This document shows positions 1 through 9,239 of a stretch of 35,608 nt of DNA, one piece after another. Source of the stretch: Chitinophagales bacterium (GTDB taxonomy: Bacteria; Bacteroidota; Bacteroidia; Chitinophagales; Saprospiraceae); contig JAAFJN010000020.1 in assembly GCA_013298845.1 (NCBI GenBank), positions 1 through 35,608 on the forward strand. The letters are read 5' to 3'. The translations under genes and the position numbers were made by a program. Under the pieces are notes generated by a model that was not told the origin of the DNA, did no database searches, and was given only the letters and a program-made list of their open reading frames with translations. The stretch's first letter is position 1; each line of letters opens with the position of its first letter.

Positions 1-1
1 T

Positions 2-559
2 CCGGTGGAATTGTCGCTATTTGAAGCGCGTTTACAAGACGATAATACCGCCGCGCTCAAATGGGAAACGGAAACGGAAAAAAACAACCGGGGTTTTCAC
101 ATTGAACAAAGCACCAATGGCATCGAATGGACGCGGATTGGGTTTGTGGCTGGTAAAGGTCAATCGAATACCGTCGAAACGTACCAGTTCCGCACCAATG
201 TTTTGGGCAGCGGCCAGTGGTTGTTCCGCCTCGCTCAGGAAGATACCAACGGTGCCATCAACTACTCCGATATGCAGTCGGTACAGGTGCAGGAAAAACG
301 GTTTTCGGTGCGCATGACCCCTAACCCTGTGCTCACCGAAGCCGCCGTGCAGGTAGAGTGGGGCAATGTAAAAGGCGAAACCCTTAACATTGAGGTGTTT
401 AACGGTAATGTACAATTGGTACAGCAATTAAGTGGGATCGAGCGCAACGGCGACCAACAGTTGGTGCCCTTGCAGGTCAGTGAACTCCCAACGGGCAAGT
501 ACCTGGTACGCGTCACCGTTGGGAATTCGATTTCTTCTTTGCAAATGATAAAAATTTAA
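2..559 (+). CDS. C-terminal part of a T9SS-exported protein (5' end outside window)
   Basis: The reading frame is open from the first complete codon at base 2, so the true start lies upstream; the GTG at 5 is only an internal codon. The first 90 or so residues carry the pattern usual just before Bacteroidota sorting domains (PVELSLFEARL, then NNRGFHIEQSTNG, then WTRIGFVAGKGQS). The last 80 residues form a type A sorting domain: MTPNPV, a beta-rich stretch, LPTGKYLVRV, and a short basic end (SLQMIKI). Such tails direct export through the type IX system and attachment to the cell surface or release. The catalytic or adhesive part is outside the window, so the function is unknown. The stop overlaps the stop of the convergent gene on the other strand. 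Confidence 0.85.
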   Translation, partial: PVELSLFEARLQDDNTAALKWETETEKNNRGFHIEQSTNGIEWTRIGFVAGKGQSNTVETYQFRTNVLGSGQWLFRLAQEDTNGAINYSDMQSVQVQEKRFSVRMTPNPVLTEAAVQVEWGNVKGETLNIEVFNGNVQLVQQLSGIERNGDQQLVPLQVSELPTGKYLVRVTVGNSISSLQMIKI

Positions 560-1362
560 GGCACGACAATGGTTTTTTGGCTCAACGTATGCGCCGAAAA
601 ATAACCCAAAGCCGCCCCGCCAAAGTTATTATCGGGGTTGGATGGGGTAGTGCCATTGGGGCCTTCGCCCGAGGAGGCATCTAAAGTATAGAGGTATTTA
701 TAGGTGATACGGTCAATGCAGCGCATATCCACGCTGACCGTATCACCTTTTTTTATTTCCCGGTCGGAATTGGGCGCAAACAAAGGCCGTGTGAACGTGC
801 CGCCGTCGTTGTTGCGGTCGTCGAGCACAAAAATATTGGGCCAACGCTCGTTGTTGACGTATTGGATAAATTGGTAGTAATTTCCCAAACCCAGCGGGTC
901 CGCGAATTTGGGGACAATTTGCTGGGAGGTATTACCGGCAAAGGTGCTGGTTTGGGCCGAAATTTGGTCCATTTCCACCGCGGGAGGCATGGTAGAAACC
1001 GCCGTAAACCGTTTTCCCCCAATATACACATCCAACTGGTAAGTACGGCCCGGTACGCCCTGTACAATTTTGGTGGTTTGGTACAAGCCCGGCGCAATTT
1101 CGCGCAGTGAATCTACCGTTTGGCCGTCGTTGATGATGACGGTGGCATTGCTGATTTCCGGGTAAACGTTGGGTTCGTCAAACGCCACGGATTGGGTGAT
1201 TTTGACGGTGTAAGGCCCCAATTGGTTGTGGATATTGCCCGTAATGACGTATTGGGTTGCGGCTTCGTCGAGGTCAATTTCGATCACATCCTGGCAGGCC
1301 GTAGTGGCGAATAGGAGTGCCAAAAGGGCGGTTTTAAAGATATTTTGCGCGATATTTTTCAT
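556..1362 (-). CDS. DUF4249-family lipoprotein, partner of the upstream TonB receptor
   Basis: This 268-residue protein starts with a lipoprotein signal (hydrophobic segment at 10-19, lipobox TTAC, lipid Cys23). It then has the DUF4249 pattern: an early ITGNIHNQLGPYTVKITQS strand region, a TVIINDG beta-hairpin, LREIAPGLYQT and GRTYQLDV. DUF4249 proteins are found beside TonB-dependent receptors in Bacteroidota and are thought to sit at the outer membrane with them; their ligand is unknown. The start is 6 bp after the stop of the receptor gene, so the two are cotranscribed. It is the last gene of the operon, and its stop codon interleaves with that of the plus-strand gene ending at 559. Its length is close to that of the other DUF4249 gene here, but sequence similarity between them is low. 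Confidence 0.88.
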   Translation of the reverse strand: MKNIAQNIFKTALLALLFATTACQDVIEIDLDEAATQYVITGNIHNQLGPYTVKITQSVAFDEPNVYPEISNATVIINDGQTVDSLREIAPGLYQTTKIVQGVPGRTYQLDVYIGGKRFTAVSTMPPAVEMDQISAQTSTFAGNTSQQIVPKFADPLGLGNYYQFIQYVNNERWPNIFVLDDRNNDGGTFTRPLFAPNSDREIKKGDTVSVDMRCIDRITYKYLYTLDASSGEGPNGTTPSNPDNNFGGAALGYFSAHTLSQKTIVVP

Positions 1363-1368
1363 GTTTTT

Positions 1369-3702
1369 TTAAAATTTAAAGTTGTACGATACGCTGGGGA
1401 TAATGCCAAATAATGCCGTCCGAACGGCTTCGGTGGTGCCGGGATTATCGGTGGAATCGCGGAAGGTAATGGAATAGGCATTTTTGCGGTTATAAGCATT
1501 GTACACGCTGAAGGCCCATTCGGATTCAAACCGTTTGGTTTTGCGCGCCTGGAAAGTGGCACCCAGGTCGAGGCGGTGGTAATCGGGCATGCGGTAGCCG
1601 TTGCGGTCGGTGTAATAATAAGTGGTTACGCCGTCTACTTCGTATTTGCCGCTGGGGAAGGTAGTGGCGTTGCCGGTGTACCAAACCCAGTTGGCCGATA
1701 CGTTCCAGCGCCGGGAGAGTTGGTACATGGCCACCAGGGTAACGTCGTGGGTGCGGTCGTAGCGGTTGGGGTAATAGTTGCCGTTGTTGATACCGTCAAT
1801 TTTGCGTTCGGTGCGGCTCAGGGTATAACCCACCCAGCCGGTGAGTTTTCCGGTTTTTTTGCGCAGCAACAATTCGAGGCCATAAGCGCGGCCCGAACCG
1901 TAGAGCAGTTCTTTCTCCACCTCGTTGTTGGCGGTAATTTCGGCCCCGTTGCGGTAGTCAATTTGGTTGTACAGGTGTTTGTAATAGGTTTCAGCGCTGA
2001 ATTCGTAGCCTTGCTCCGCGCCAAAATTCTGGAACCAACCCGCCGATACCTGATCGGCCAGTTCCGGGCGGATATTTTCGGTGGTGAGTACCCACGAATC
2101 GGTGGGGTTGGAGGTGTTGCTGTTCGAGAGCAAGTGAAGGTTCTGTACGTTGCGGTTATAACTGAGTTTCAGCGATTGGCGGGTATTGAGCACATAACTC
2201 AACGACAGGCGCGGTTCGGGGTTGATATACGTTTTTACAATGTCGCCGCGTTCGGTTTCGCGGGTGGTGAGCAAATTGCCCTCGGCATCGTAGGTGTTAA
2301 ACGTGGAGCCGCCCAATACGTTAAAAACGGATAACCGCACGCCCGACAACACCGTGAGGCGGTCGGTGGCTTTCCATTCGTGGGTGAGGTAAGCCGCGCT
2401 TTCGAGGCCGCGCCGTTGGTCAAAATCATCAATATTGACACTACTTTCTTCGGAGGCTTCAATTTGGCCCGGCGTTACGTTGTGGTGGATAAAATTGGCC
2501 CCAAAACGCAGCGTATTGTTGCTGTTGACAAAATACTGAAAATCTTGTTTCAGGTTCCAATCCTGAATGGTGGAAGTAATACTAATGTCGTTGGTGCCGC
2601 TTCTGAGGTTGATATTATAGGTGTAATCGCTAAAAATGAGCGAAGTATTGCTAAACAGCCGGTCGTTATAAATGTGGTTCCAGCGCAAAGTGCCGGTTTT
2701 GTTGCCCCAGTTGAGGCCAAAATCTTCCCCAAATCCCAATACATCCTGGCCAAAATAACCGCTGAGGTAGAGGCGGTCTTTGTTGCCAATTTGGTAGTTT
2801 AATTTGGCGTTCAGGTCGTAAAAGTACAGGCGGCTGCCGCTGAGGCTGGTATCCGACGAGGCTTTGAGAAACAAATCGGCGTAGGTGCGGCGACCCGTGA
2901 CGAGGAACGAACTTTTGCCCTTTTGAATGGGGCCTTCCACGTTGAGTTTGCTCGATATTAGCCCAATACCGCCGCTCACCTGGTATTCCTGGTTATTGCC
3001 ATCGTTCATTTTCATATCCAGCACCGACGAAAGGCGGCCTCCGTATTGGGCGGGCATTCCACCTTTGTACAGGGTCGCGTCTTTAATGGCGTCGGCGTTG
3101 AAGGTGCTAAAAAAGCCGAGCAGGTGACTGGCGTTATAGACTGGGGCTTCGTCCAGCAGAATCAAATTTTGGTCGCTGTTGCCGCCCCGCACGAACAAGC
3201 CGCCGCTGCCTTCGCCGCCCGATTTTACCCCCGGCAACAACTGCAACGACCGGATAATATCGCGTTCACCCATGAGGGTCGGCAGTTTTTTGACTTCGGC
3301 CATGGAAAGTTTTTCCACGCCCATCACGGGTTTTTCGATGTTTTCGCCCACTTTGATGGCTTTAATTTCCACTTCTTCGAGGGTGGCATTGTCGGCCAGC
3401 GGAATATCGAGGCGTTGGTTGCCTTTGGTGAGGTCAATACTTTTTTTCCAGTCGGTGTAGCCCACGTAACGCACGATGAGGGTGTAGGTGCCGGGCGGCA
3501 GGGACAGGGAATAAAACCCGTATTCGTTGGAGGCCGCGCCTTTGCCCGGTAATTCGGCTACGGTAATAGCGGCGCCGATCAGGGTTTCACCACTGGCCTG
3601 ATCTGTAATGGCGCCGCTGACCGTATTATTTTGTGCATTGGTCGTCCATTGTAAAAACAGCAATAAAACGATGGTTAAGCTGGTTTTGAAAACATTTTGC
3701 AT
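1369..3702 (-). CDS. TonB-dependent outer-membrane receptor (no STN domain)
   Basis: This is an outer-membrane beta-barrel transporter powered through TonB. From the chosen start (777 residues) it has a signal peptide ending NAQ at 22-24, a carboxypeptidase-regulatory-like domain at about 27-105 (VSGAITDQASGETLIGAAI), a plug at about 120-235 (ERDIIRSLQLLPGV, GLFVRGGNSDQN, YGGRLSSVLDM) and a 22-strand-type barrel ending in aromatic VSYNFKF. An alternative ATG at 3726 adds eight residues; I prefer 3702 because the signal then begins MQNVFKTSLT. It is a diverged paralogue of the receptor at 4621-7299: both share a LGFFS(T/A)FNA and LYKG...YGGRLSS plug core. It lies between two DUF4249 genes. The substrate cannot be read from sequence. 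Confidence 0.92.
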   Translation of the reverse strand: MQNVFKTSLTIVLLLFLQWTTNAQNNTVSGAITDQASGETLIGAAITVAELPGKGAASNEYGFYSLSLPPGTYTLIVRYVGYTDWKKSIDLTKGNQRLDIPLADNATLEEVEIKAIKVGENIEKPVMGVEKLSMAEVKKLPTLMGERDIIRSLQLLPGVKSGGEGSGGLFVRGGNSDQNLILLDEAPVYNASHLLGFFSTFNADAIKDATLYKGGMPAQYGGRLSSVLDMKMNDGNNQEYQVSGGIGLISSKLNVEGPIQKGKSSFLVTGRRTYADLFLKASSDTSLSGSRLYFYDLNAKLNYQIGNKDRLYLSGYFGQDVLGFGEDFGLNWGNKTGTLRWNHIYNDRLFSNTSLIFSDYTYNINLRSGTNDISITSTIQDWNLKQDFQYFVNSNNTLRFGANFIHHNVTPGQIEASEESSVNIDDFDQRRGLESAAYLTHEWKATDRLTVLSGVRLSVFNVLGGSTFNTYDAEGNLLTTRETERGDIVKTYINPEPRLSLSYVLNTRQSLKLSYNRNVQNLHLLSNSNTSNPTDSWVLTTENIRPELADQVSAGWFQNFGAEQGYEFSAETYYKHLYNQIDYRNGAEITANNEVEKELLYGSGRAYGLELLLRKKTGKLTGWVGYTLSRTERKIDGINNGNYYPNRYDRTHDVTLVAMYQLSRRWNVSANWVWYTGNATTFPSGKYEVDGVTTYYYTDRNGYRMPDYHRLDLGATFQARKTKRFESEWAFSVYNAYNRKNAYSITFRDSTDNPGTTEAVRTALFGIIPSVSYNFKF

Positions 3703-3810
3703 AGCGTTGAATATATTTTTGACCATTCTAACGCTGCGAATAGGTATATGTTAAATGGAGCGGCGGTTTCCTCGGTGAATGGCCCAAATGTGTCGGTGAA
3801 TTAATGTGTT

Positions 3811-4617
3811 TTATTCCACTTCTACCCAAAGTGTATCGGAGTGAATTCCGGTAAATATGCCCAAACCGCCGTTGGTGATGTTGGTAAACGGCGTGGTGAG
3901 GTTTTGGGAACTGTTGCCATTGTCGTCGTACAGGGAGGCGTATTCGGCGTTGATGCGGAATAAAATGACCCGGTGTTGCCCGTAGTAGCCAAAACTTTGG
4001 AATCCCAATTCGTAACTGGCAATTTGCTCCGGCTCCGTCCGGAAATTGGGTGCCGGGCGGTCGCCGCTAAACAAAGCCACCGGATCGGTTTCGGTGTTTT
4101 CTACCACCACCAAATAATAGGCTCCGTCGTTGTTTTCCCAATTTAATTCAATCGGATCGGGGAAAGTTGGCGGGCCACCCGTTCCACCACCAAAAACCGG
4201 CACTTCAACTTGTTCGGCGGAGGCAGTAAACGATTGGGGTTGGTTCGGAACGACGGTTTCGGCCTGGTACAATTCGCCGTTGTACAGCAGGTGCATTGTG
4301 TAACTGGTGCCCGCCGCGATGGAATCGGTGCTTTTGTAAATGCCCGCCGACGTGTGCGCCAGCCACAGGGTATCGGTACCAGCGGTGAGCCAAATAAGGG
4401 CGTCCGTAATGGCGGTGTTGGTGTTGCTGTCGGCTTCAAACAACAATTGCCGTGCAACTTTGATGGTGGCCACGCGGCCAGGGTGCAGATACCCTTCCAC
4501 CACGGGCCGCAATTGGCTGCCGGTGGTGGAATTGAGGGTTTCTTTTTCGCAGGAAATGGCCGCTACCGTGAGGCAGAATAAGAGGGCGGCGCGGCACAAA
4601 AGGCTGAAATGTGGCAT
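3811..4617 (-). CDS. DUF4249-family lipoprotein
   Basis: 268 residues with a lipoprotein signal (hydrophobic 9-20, AISC, lipid Cys23) followed by the DUF4249 layout: LRPVVEGYLHPGRVATIKVAR, an ITDALIWLTAGTDT hairpin, AGIYKSTDSIAAGTSYTMHLLYNGE, and a C-terminal beta domain with an aromatic-rich QSFGYYGQHRVILF segment. It starts 3 bp after the STN-bearing receptor stops and is followed by 108 bp before the start of the next receptor. The order receptor, DUF4249, receptor, DUF4249 suggests that each receptor has its own partner. The family function (surface-exposed accessory to uptake) is inference from context, not from experiment. Confidence 0.85.
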   Translation of the reverse strand: MPHFSLLCRAALLFCLTVAAISCEKETLNSTTGSQLRPVVEGYLHPGRVATIKVARQLLFEADSNTNTAITDALIWLTAGTDTLWLAHTSAGIYKSTDSIAAGTSYTMHLLYNGELYQAETVVPNQPQSFTASAEQVEVPVFGGGTGGPPTFPDPIELNWENNDGAYYLVVVENTETDPVALFSGDRPAPNFRTEPEQIASYELGFQSFGYYGQHRVILFRINAEYASLYDDNGNSSQNLTTPFTNITNGGLGIFTGIHSDTLWVEVE

Positions 4618-4620
4618 TTT

Positions 4621-7299
4621 TTATCGAAGTTTAAGGGTTAACGTGAGGTTTGGCGTAAGTCCCAGGTAGTTGACATTAGTACTGACGACCGTATTGTTCA
4701 CAATTTCAAAGTTTTTATACCATACGTTTTGGCGGTTGTACAAATTAAACAAACTGCCGCCAATGCTGCCTTTGTCCGACGCAAAGCGGTAGGTGGCCGC
4801 CACGTCGAGGCGGTGATAATTGGGCAAACGATACGCGTTTTTGGCCGAAATATTGAGAAAATCGGTGGTTTCGCCGTCCAGAAGCGTAATTTGGTAAGCA
4901 CCTTCGGGCGCGGTATAAGGGCGTCCGGTGGCAAAAATCCAGGTGGCCGAAAAATCCCATTGCCGCCATTTGTACATACCCACGGCCTTAAATTCGTGGG
5001 TAACGTCGTTGGCGGCCCAAAAATCATTTTCACCGTACACCGGAAAATTCTGCCGCGTTTCCCCGATGGTATACCCCAGCCATCCGTTCAATTTGCCGTA
5101 TTTTTTTTGTAATAAAAAATCAATGCCCCGCGCTTTTCCGGTGCCCTGGTAAAAAAACTCATCGTAGGTAAAAGCCCCCATGCCCATTGCGGGCGTAAAC
5201 CGCAGCGAATATTCCGACAAACCGTCGAGGGTTTTGTGGTAGGCTTCGGCGTCGAATAACCAGTTTTTGTTTTCCCAACTGATGCCACCCACCCATTGCC
5301 GACTGGAAGAAACGGGTAAACGATCGTCGTCGGCCAATACCCAAAAGTCGCGGCTGCCGGACAGCACATCTTCCCGGATAACCCGCTTCGCAAATTGGTA
5401 ATATAATCCCGTGGCGGCTTTGAGTTTAATTTTTGGGGTCACCTTGAACGTTAGGTTGGCGCGGGGTTCGTAATAGGTTTTTTGCGTGGGTGAAAACCAG
5501 GTCACCCGAATACCGGGCGTGAACTGAATCCGTTCGCCCCAATACGTCATTTTATCCTGCAAATATCCGCCCGCCGTAGTGCCATCGGTGTGGCGGTCGA
5601 GCAACGATGATGTATCGTTTTGGGAATAGGAGTAGGCAATGTCGTTTTTGGTGATAAAACCGCCAAATTCGAGTTTTTGCGACGGAACAACCTGCCATTC
5701 CCAGTCGGTTTTGGCCGAATAGTCTTTTAAGTCATTGTCTTCAAACGTTCCGCGCCGGATTTCCGTTTCGCCGCCGTTACCGTCGGGGACATTGCCCGAA
5801 ACCCCGCGTTCGCGTTTGGAAAAATAATTGGAATAACTGATAAGGTTGTTGGAATACAATTTTTTGTTCCAGCGGCGGCTCCATTTGGCACTCGCTCCGG
5901 TATTGCCCCAACGGGTAATATCACTGATGTCAATGCCAAAACCGCCGCCTCCGCCGCCAAAACCTTCGGGAATTTGCGGTTTGATTGAGTTGTCCAAATT
6001 ATCCGCGCCGTTGTAAAAACTAATCGAATAGACGTCTTTTTTATTGGGTTTCCAGGTTGTTTTGGCGTTTACATCGTAAAAATAAGAAGCGACGGAGGCG
6101 TTTTGGTTCCCAAATGGCAAATTGTTGGTGCTTTCGTTTTCACCACTAAATCGTTGAAAAATCGTATTGTACAAAGGGCTGCGCCAACTTCGGCGGGCCG
6201 TAAAAATGGTAGTCACCTTTTCGCCAAAGGGCTTTTCCACCCAAATATTGGCGCTGAGCAAACTCACGTCGCCGCCCACGTTAAACTGGCGGTTATTGCC
6301 GTCTTTGCCCGTTATTTCTACCGCCGACGAAAGCCGTCCGCCGTATTTGGTGTCAAAAACGCCTTTATACAACTGCACATCTTTGATCGAATTGGCGTTA
6401 AACGCCGAAAAAAAGCCGAACAGGTGATCCACGTTGTACACCGTAAAACCATCAAACAGGGTAAGGGCCTGGTCGGGCGTGCCTCCGCGCACGTACAACC
6501 CCGAGGTGTGCTCGTTGGCGGCGCTGATGCCGGGCATTAGTTGAAAGGACCGGAAAATGTCTTTTTCTCCCAACGACGGCAGCGTGGATAGTTTGGACGG
6601 GGTCATTTTAAAGGCCGAAACCTGCTCCGATGCGCGCATGAGTTCTTCGCGTTCGGCCGTAACCGTCACTTCTTCGAGCGTGGTGCCGTTGGCGACCAAG
6701 GTAATGTCCAATTGGGTAAAAGGCGCTTCGGGAGATAAATGAACCAAGGCCGGTTCGTAGCCCAAATAGTTGAAAATCAAACTATTGGTGTCGGTCGGAA
6801 CATTCAGGATGGTGTATTGGCCATCCACATTGGCCGTTACGCCCAAAGGCACGCCCAACACCCGAACGGTCACAAACGGCAGCGATTCGCCCGTGTTTTT
6901 GTCCTGAATGGTACCACTTACGGTGATATTCCGGTGTTTGACGGCTCCCCGGTAACGTTGTTTGGTGCGCAGTAACTCTACCTCGGGATTTTCGTATTTG
7001 CCCATAATTTGCACCGAACCATCGTCGAGCCGCAGGTATTTGAGTTTGTGCTCGCGGCACATAAAGTTCAGGAACCGGCTCACGGGTTCGTTAAACGGGC
7101 GGTCGCTGTACACGAGTTCGTCGCATTTGGCGCGGTCAAATTTGAACCGGATGCCCGTGTCTTTTTGAAGATCGTCGAGAATTTTGGATACTGTACCTAC
7201 GTACAGTTTATCCAGCCGGACGGAATCAATGTTTTGGGCGTTTACGGTGTAACTCCCGAGCAGGAGAAAGGGTAATAATAAATAGCGTAGTGTGTGCAT
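4621..7299 (-). CDS. TonB-dependent receptor with N-terminal STN-type domain
   Basis: 892 residues from ATG 7299, which opens a clear signal peptide (MHTLRYLLLPFLLLG...NAQ). A reading from 7353 would add 18 non-signal residues and overlap the promoter, so I reject it. Order of parts: an STN-like domain at about 28-99 (VSKILDDLQKDTGI...LKYLRLDDGSVQIM), a carboxypeptidase-regulatory-like domain at about 126-203 (VSGTIQDKNTGESLPFVTV), a plug at about 225-330 (EKDIFRSFQLMPGI, LYVRGGTPDQ, YGGRLSSAVEI), and a barrel ending LTLTLKLR. STN domains usually relay substrate binding to an inner-membrane FecR/ECF sigma pair; none is visible here. The adjacent upstream genes are instead a LytS/LytTR pair. 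First gene of the receptor operon. Confidence 0.93.
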   Translation of the reverse strand: MHTLRYLLLPFLLLGSYTVNAQNIDSVRLDKLYVGTVSKILDDLQKDTGIRFKFDRAKCDELVYSDRPFNEPVSRFLNFMCREHKLKYLRLDDGSVQIMGKYENPEVELLRTKQRYRGAVKHRNITVSGTIQDKNTGESLPFVTVRVLGVPLGVTANVDGQYTILNVPTDTNSLIFNYLGYEPALVHLSPEAPFTQLDITLVANGTTLEEVTVTAEREELMRASEQVSAFKMTPSKLSTLPSLGEKDIFRSFQLMPGISAANEHTSGLYVRGGTPDQALTLFDGFTVYNVDHLFGFFSAFNANSIKDVQLYKGVFDTKYGGRLSSAVEITGKDGNNRQFNVGGDVSLLSANIWVEKPFGEKVTTIFTARRSWRSPLYNTIFQRFSGENESTNNLPFGNQNASVASYFYDVNAKTTWKPNKKDVYSISFYNGADNLDNSIKPQIPEGFGGGGGGFGIDISDITRWGNTGASAKWSRRWNKKLYSNNLISYSNYFSKRERGVSGNVPDGNGGETEIRRGTFEDNDLKDYSAKTDWEWQVVPSQKLEFGGFITKNDIAYSYSQNDTSSLLDRHTDGTTAGGYLQDKMTYWGERIQFTPGIRVTWFSPTQKTYYEPRANLTFKVTPKIKLKAATGLYYQFAKRVIREDVLSGSRDFWVLADDDRLPVSSSRQWVGGISWENKNWLFDAEAYHKTLDGLSEYSLRFTPAMGMGAFTYDEFFYQGTGKARGIDFLLQKKYGKLNGWLGYTIGETRQNFPVYGENDFWAANDVTHEFKAVGMYKWRQWDFSATWIFATGRPYTAPEGAYQITLLDGETTDFLNISAKNAYRLPNYHRLDVAATYRFASDKGSIGGSLFNLYNRQNVWYKNFEIVNNTVVSTNVNYLGLTPNLTLTLKLR

Positions 7300-7320
7300 A
7301 GGCGTAAATTGATGATTGTA

Positions 7321-7354
7321 CAAACCTAAGCACACTATTTTTAGCCGCCCCAAA
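7321..7354 (-). promoter_or_regulatory. Promoter of the receptor/DUF4249 operon
   Basis: Read on the minus strand there is TTTG (7351-7354), a 22-bp spacer, and TAGGTTTG (7321-7328), matching the Bacteroidota -33 TTTG / -7 TAnnTTTG promoter. The -7 box lies 21 bp upstream of the receptor ATG at 7299, so the leader would be short. The spacer is 1-3 bp longer than usual. Confidence 0.6.
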
Positions 7355-7376
7355 GGCGTAGGTTAACCGGTAGGAT

Positions 7377-8072
7377 TTATCGGTAAACAAGGTTTTTTAC
7401 CTTTGGCCAGTAACTTTCGCCAATGGGAATTTCTTTGTCGGCAATGGTGATTTTTTGGGCGCGTACCTTTTCAATTTTGTCCAAAGCCACCACGTACGAG
7501 CGGTGTACGCGCACGAAACGGTCGGGGGGCAAAGCCGTGAGGGCATTTTTGAGGCGCATGAGGGTCATAATGGGTTTTTGTCCGGTGTAAATGCGGATAT
7601 AATCGTCAAATCCTTCGATGTACAAAATATGTTCAAAAGGAATTTGCACTACGCTGTATTCTACTTTTACCATCAAATGCGTGGCCGCCGGTGCATCGGG
7701 TGGGGGAGAGCCTTTTTTGAACGCCACGTAAGCCTGCGCTTTGCTAATGGCCTGAATAAACCGTTGGTAATCAAATGGTTTTAACAAATAATCCGCCGCG
7801 TCGAGGTTAAATCCTTCCAACGCGTATTCGGCGTAAGCGGTGGTAAAAATCACGATGGGTGGCTCGGCCAAGGCCCTCAAAAACTGTAAACCCGTGATAT
7901 CGGGCATTTGAATATCGAGGAATAGCACGTCAACGCCGCCCTCCAGCAACCGCTGCAATGCTTCGTCGGGATTAGTGTAAAAACCCTGAGCGTGCAGCCC
8001 CGGTGTATCGTTGATATACGCCGCTAACAATTGCAGGGCTAACGGCTCGTCGTCGAGGGCAATGCAGTTCAT
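7377..8072 (-). CDS. LytTR-family response regulator
   Basis: A 231-residue transcription regulator with a receiver domain at 1-120 (acidic pocket DDE at 7-9, phosphoacceptor Asp53 in VLFLDIQMP, conserved Thr in IFTTAY, Lys in YLLKPFD) and a LytTR DNA-binding domain at about 131-231 (ILYIEGFDDYIRIYT, FVRVHRSYVV, KEIPIGESYW). Its ATG overlaps the stop of the histidine kinase gene by 4 bp, so the two are translationally coupled and form a cognate pair. It lies directly upstream of the receptor operon on the same strand, which makes that operon a natural target. This target assignment is inference. Confidence 0.93.
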   Translation of the reverse strand: MNCIALDDEPLALQLLAAYINDTPGLHAQGFYTNPDEALQRLLEGGVDVLFLDIQMPDITGLQFLRALAEPPIVIFTTAYAEYALEGFNLDAADYLLKPFDYQRFIQAISKAQAYVAFKKGSPPPDAPAATHLMVKVEYSVVQIPFEHILYIEGFDDYIRIYTGQKPIMTLMRLKNALTALPPDRFVRVHRSYVVALDKIEKVRAQKITIADKEIPIGESYWPKVKNLVYR

Positions 8073-9124
8073 AGCGGGATGGTTAACTGAACGGTGTAGG
8101 TTTCGCCGTCGTTACGGAGTTGCCATTCGTATTGGTCGGGGTACAATAAATCGAGGCGGCGGCGGGTATTTTCCAACCCGATACCCGTGTATTGCGTGGA
8201 TATACCCGGCGCGGCTGCTTCCTGCCATTGCCGGATGAAGTTGCGGCATTCAAAGGTTAAACGATGGGGCAAAATGTCAATGTTAACGTTGATTGGGGAA
8301 TATTCGCGGGTGCTGCCCCCGTGTTTAAAGGCATTTTCGACAAAAGGCAACAACAACAACGGCGCAATGCGGTGCGGTGCCGGGTCGCCGTTGATGGTAA
8401 AAGTAACGGGCGTTTTGTCGGTGAGGCGCATTTGGTGCAGTTCGATAAAATTCCGCAAATGTTCCAAATCCTGGGCAAGCGGCACTTTATCGGTGTTGGT
8501 ATCGGCCATAACGTACCGGAGCAAGTTGCTCAGGCGGAGCAGGGCCTGGGGAGCCGCGTCGTTTTTGGCCAATGTTAAAGTGTAAATGCCATTGAGGGTA
8601 TTGAACAAAAAATGCGGATTGAGTTGGGTTCTTAATTGGCCCAATTCTGATTCGAGTCGGGCATTTTCGCTGTCTTTTCGGCGTTTTTCGGCGGTTTGGT
8701 ATTCAAAATTGAGACGTACCCCGCTACTGGCCGCCCACATCAGCATAAAAAACAACGAACTGGCCACGTAAGCCGGATGTATGCCAGCGTCGGGTGGGCG
8801 ATTGGGATAAGTGATATTGATGGAGGTGTAAATAAACAACAACAGCACCACAAAACACCCGGCAATGCTCAAACCGTACCACAGCCGCCGCCGCTGCGTA
8901 AGCAAACGGGGAATGAGGATATAATAGTTGACAAAGTAAAACACCGCCAGCAGGGCATTAAAACTAATGAGAATGGATATAGGTGGTTTTATTCCGTCGG
9001 GGGGGCGCAATATCAGGGAGGCGGGTTTGGGCGGCCCTACCAACACCGTGACCATCAGCGGGAAACTGAGAAAAACCATCCAGATCGCAATGTGCGTAAT
9101 TCGTTGCCAGGTTTGTTGTGACAT
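8069..9124 (-). CDS. LytS-type sensor histidine kinase (His_kinase/PF06580 family)
   Basis: 351 residues with four hydrophobic segments in the first 135 (about 10-30, 48-72, 82-102, 117-132), a short coiled coil (about 140-165), and the His_kinase motif QLNPHFLFNTLN with phosphoacceptor His171. The ATPase part shows the N box LPFVENAFKHG and the G box TGIGLENTRRRLDLLY. There is no extracytoplasmic sensor domain beyond short loops, so the signal is probably sensed in the membrane. It phosphorylates the LytTR regulator encoded next, with a 4-bp overlap. The 115 bp upstream before the palindromic repeat show no convincing TTTG/TAnnTTTG promoter. Confidence 0.93.
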   Translation of the reverse strand: MSQQTWQRITHIAIWMVFLSFPLMVTVLVGPPKPASLILRPPDGIKPPISILISFNALLAVFYFVNYYILIPRLLTQRRRLWYGLSIAGCFVVLLLFIYTSINITYPNRPPDAGIHPAYVASSLFFMLMWAASSGVRLNFEYQTAEKRRKDSENARLESELGQLRTQLNPHFLFNTLNGIYTLTLAKNDAAPQALLRLSNLLRYVMADTNTDKVPLAQDLEHLRNFIELHQMRLTDKTPVTFTINGDPAPHRIAPLLLLPFVENAFKHGGSTREYSPINVNIDILPHRLTFECRNFIRQWQEAAAPGISTQYTGIGLENTRRRLDLLYPDQYEWQLRNDGETYTVQLTIPL

Positions 9125-9239
9125 AGGCCGCTAAGGTAATTCAAATGGACATTAGCGCGGTATTCACTCGGAGTATGGGCTGAATTTATCGGTTAATGGT
9201 GGTTTCTGGTCTGAATCGGGATTTTCAGCATGGGGGTTT

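Noticed and set aside
1576-2334. 252-codon open frame on the plus strand
   Set aside because: Antisense shadow of a TonB receptor; the repetitive Val/Gly-rich translation is typical of such shadows.
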